Shown here: positions 61,545-64,000 of the stretch, in pieces
Position numbering within the stretch: position 1 is the first letter of the stretch
Layout of the letters: every line of letters begins with the position of its first letter
Assembly: GCF_014066305.1 (NCBI RefSeq)
Contig: NW_023501148.1
Span: 186,001-250,000, forward strand
Length of the DNA: 64,000 bases
Direction of reading: 5' to 3'
Source: Letharia columbiana
Lineage: Eukaryota > Ascomycota > Lecanoromycetes > Lecanorales > Parmeliaceae
The notes under the pieces: model-generated
Databases searched by the model: none
Seen by the model: only the letters and a program-made list of their open reading frames with translations
Told to the model about the DNA's origin: nothing
Position numbers and translations under genes: made by a program

Positions 61545-62050
61545 AGATCTCGCTTAATAGCTATATTAATTTAAATATAGTAGATTTATTCTAATTATTA
61601 AAGTCTAAGAGCTAATAATAATTTAAAGTATTATTTTAAGATATTAATTTAAGTTTATATACTAAAAGTCTTATAAAGTATAATCTTATTATAGAAATCG
61701 AGCTTAACTTTATATTAAATCTTTATTACTTCTCTAAATTATAAACTTAAATTTAATTAAATTAAACGATAGCTACGTAGTTTAATAACTTAATTTATTT
61801 AATTAATAAATATATAGATATTATCTATTATAGAATTAAATATTTCTAATTATTCTCCTCTTTAGCGATCTATTTCGTCTTTATTTATATAAGAATTTAT
61901 CTCGAATTATAAAGATATATATTATAAAGGCGAAGAGTCTTAAATAATTAATAACTACGATATAATAGAAGAAGTTTAAGTAAAGTATATAACAATAGCG
62001 CGAGATTATATCTTATTTAATTATATTTAATTATTATTATTATAGATATT
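61545..62050. other. AT-rich RIP-mutated DNA, no identifiable gene
   Basis: It does not match the internal part of the other LTR elements as far as I can see. Nothing recognised. Confidence 0.4.
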
Positions 62051-64000
62051 ATTAATATAATTTTAAATTTTTAAATATAATTTTATATACTTTTTATATC
62101 TTATCTTTTTTTAATTAAATAATAATTAAATTTTAAATTAAAATAAATACTTAGAAGAGAAAAATTTATAAGTATTTAATTATATAATTTTATTTCTTTT
62201 ATACTTTTTATAGTTATTTAAATAATTAATATTATATAATTATATCTTATAATTAATAATAAAATATAAAATATACTTTTTTTAATATTTAAATTATATA
62301 AAAATAATAATACTTTTATCTTTAATCTAAACGATTTAATAAAAACGATTATAAAATTTAAATTCTTTTTTTATATTATAACTCGCTTTTTTATATTATA
62401 GAAAGATTAATATCTATTTAAATAGATTTTATTAGAGTTATTTATAAAGCGTAGAAATAATTTTTTTTAAATTAATAAATTAGAAAGATTTTTATTATTA
62501 GTATATATAATAGAATAAGATAGAGCTAAGCTTAAAAATTATATTTATTTGTTAATTATAAATTTAAAGCTATTACGCTCTTTAATTAGATTAACTAAAT
62601 TATCGTAAATAAATAAATTAGTATTTATTATTATTAAATAAATGTGAGCGAATAGCTCTAATTAAAAAATAGATATACATTATTTAATTTTAGAATAACT
62701 TTTTAATTTTCTATTAAACTTTTTTTTTTTTTTTCAAATTATAGAATAAAATATAGGGGTTTAAAAAAATTAATTTAGTTTTATAATTATTTAAGCGTAA
62801 GGAACTTAAATATCGCTTATTTAAGATCGCTTATTAAAGATCGTCTATCTATTTACTCGATAGCCCTAATTAAAGAAATAATTATAAATTTAATTTATAA
62901 GTCTTTACTCGTCGTATATAATATTTTAATAGCGAATCTTTAAATATAATAATATCTTAATAATTTATATTATATATATATAATTTAAATAAATAAATAT
63001 ACTAAAAGAGAAACTTCGAAATTATAAAATTAATTAATTATTAATAATAATAAATCTCGCGTAAAGTTAAAGCTATAGCTTATATTAATTATATATAATA
63101 ATTATAATAATAATTAAAAAGAAAATTTAATTTCTATTAACGCTTTACTTTTATTAAAATAAAGATTATATTTATTAAAATAGTAATAATATCTAATAAA
63201 CGCTTTATTATAACGCTTTTAAATAAATTACTATTACATCTAATTTAGAATAATATTAATTTTTTTAAAAGCTATTAATAATAGATTAAGTATATATAAA
63301 TTAAACTTTTCGCGTAACTTATCTACGTATTAATTTAAAGTTATTAATAAATAAAAGAAAATATATAGTTTAATAATTATATTATACTTTAAATATCGCT
63401 ATAAAAATATTATATTATTTAAATAAAGATTTTATATATAAAGAAGATAATCTTATAATAAGAAGAATTAATATAAAAAAAGATATTAAAAAAAGAGAAA
63501 GTTTAGATATCTATCGCGTATATTAAGTTTTTAAATTATTTTAAATTATATAATTTAAATTAAGTATAGATAATTTAATTTCTCTTTAATTTAAAGATTT
63601 AAATTTAAATAAATTTAATTTATTAAATACTATTCTCTAATATAATCTTAGCTATTTTTATAAAATTTATATTTATTATTATAATTTATATAAATTAAAA
63701 GAGTAAATTAATAAATAATTAATTTTTTATAATATATAGAAAAACTTTTTCTTTTTCTTTTTTTTTTTTTAAATTCTTATTCTTTTTATAAAAATAATAA
63801 TTATTTAAATTAAATATTATAATAATATATCTAAAATAATATATAATATATATTCTCTTCTTTTCTAACTTCGATATTTATTAGACTTAAAATAATTTTT
63901 AATAGAATAACGCTTAATTAAATATAAGTATAATTTAATATTTATATATATTTATAAAAATCCTTTAATTTCTTTATATATATCTATTAATTTATTTTTT
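62051..64000 (-). repeat. Unidentified repeat Y, inverted third copy, interrupted, running off the window
   Basis: The right edge corresponds to about position 5105 of copy 1 and 62100-62280 to 6480-6665, all reverse-complemented. Landmarks are CTCGCGTAAAGTTAAAGCTA at 63055 (compare 6120-6145) and the ATAAGATATA-AAAAGTATATAA stretch at 62080. A short-family element interrupts it at 62499-62912. Confidence 0.6.
62499..62912 (+). repeat. Short-family repeat, copy 17, inside repeat Y
   Basis: TAGTATATATAATAGAATAAG at the left, TAAGTCTTTACTCGT at the right. Typical length and interior. Confidence 0.75.

Overview
This window looks like a gene-poor compartment of a filamentous ascomycete (Pezizomycotina) nuclear genome. 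Most of the 64 kb is extremely AT-rich and almost lacks CA and TG dinucleotides, while CG, CT and AG remain. That is the footprint of CpA-directed repeat-induced point mutation (RIP). The identification is inferred from this pattern, the transposon families (Fot1/pogo, Tc1/mariner, MULE, Tad-like LINE, LTR elements) and a spliceosomal intron with a GTAAGT donor. I cannot name the species. AT-isochores of this sort with isolated genes are known from plant-associated Dothideomycetes and their relatives.

Four stretches keep normal composition. (1) About 850-2830 carries one two-exon gene for a 332-residue protein with a signal peptide, an in-frame 2 x 31-residue duplication and two C-terminal membrane segments. 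(2) 16308-18470 and (3) 42130-44612 are inverted, RIP-spared copies of one non-coding 2.2-2.5 kb repeat, called here the long family. (4) About 45270-48355 holds the spared part of a small LTR element with a 310-bp insertion in it, followed by a minus-strand gene for a 283-residue predicted type II membrane protein. These two are the only host genes I can support; I recognise neither.

The rest is a graveyard of nested repeats. From left to right: long-family 3' part (1-780); gene 1; a Fot1/pogo transposase fragment (3040-3540); two direct copies of an unidentified ~2.2 kb repeat (4100-8900) with a third, inverted copy running off the right edge; long-family copies (12720-18985, one nested in another); a Tad-like LINE reverse transcriptase fragment (22270-23370); LTR elements (23376-24065, 27540-29323); a long-family copy split by a 984-bp insertion with 8-bp target duplications (24466-27520); about eight short-family elements between 29 and 38 kb; a Tc1/mariner remnant (38330-39860); the spared repeat and the second gene island; an LTR element split by a 2.9 kb Mutator-like element (48360-54292); a head-to-tail array of short-family elements (54456-56176); a further long-family copy (56690-58855); and more short-family elements.

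The short (0.4-0.6 kb) and long (2.2-2.5 kb) families share both ends: one end resembles TATATAAAAGAATAAGATAG, the other has the palindrome ATGAATTTAATTCAT followed by GGCCTTTACTCGT. They look like one non-autonomous superfamily. Repeats with RIP scars hosting inserts without them give a relative chronology: activity before, during and after the RIP episodes. Boundaries of heavily mutated repeats are approximate, usually within 10-50 bp.
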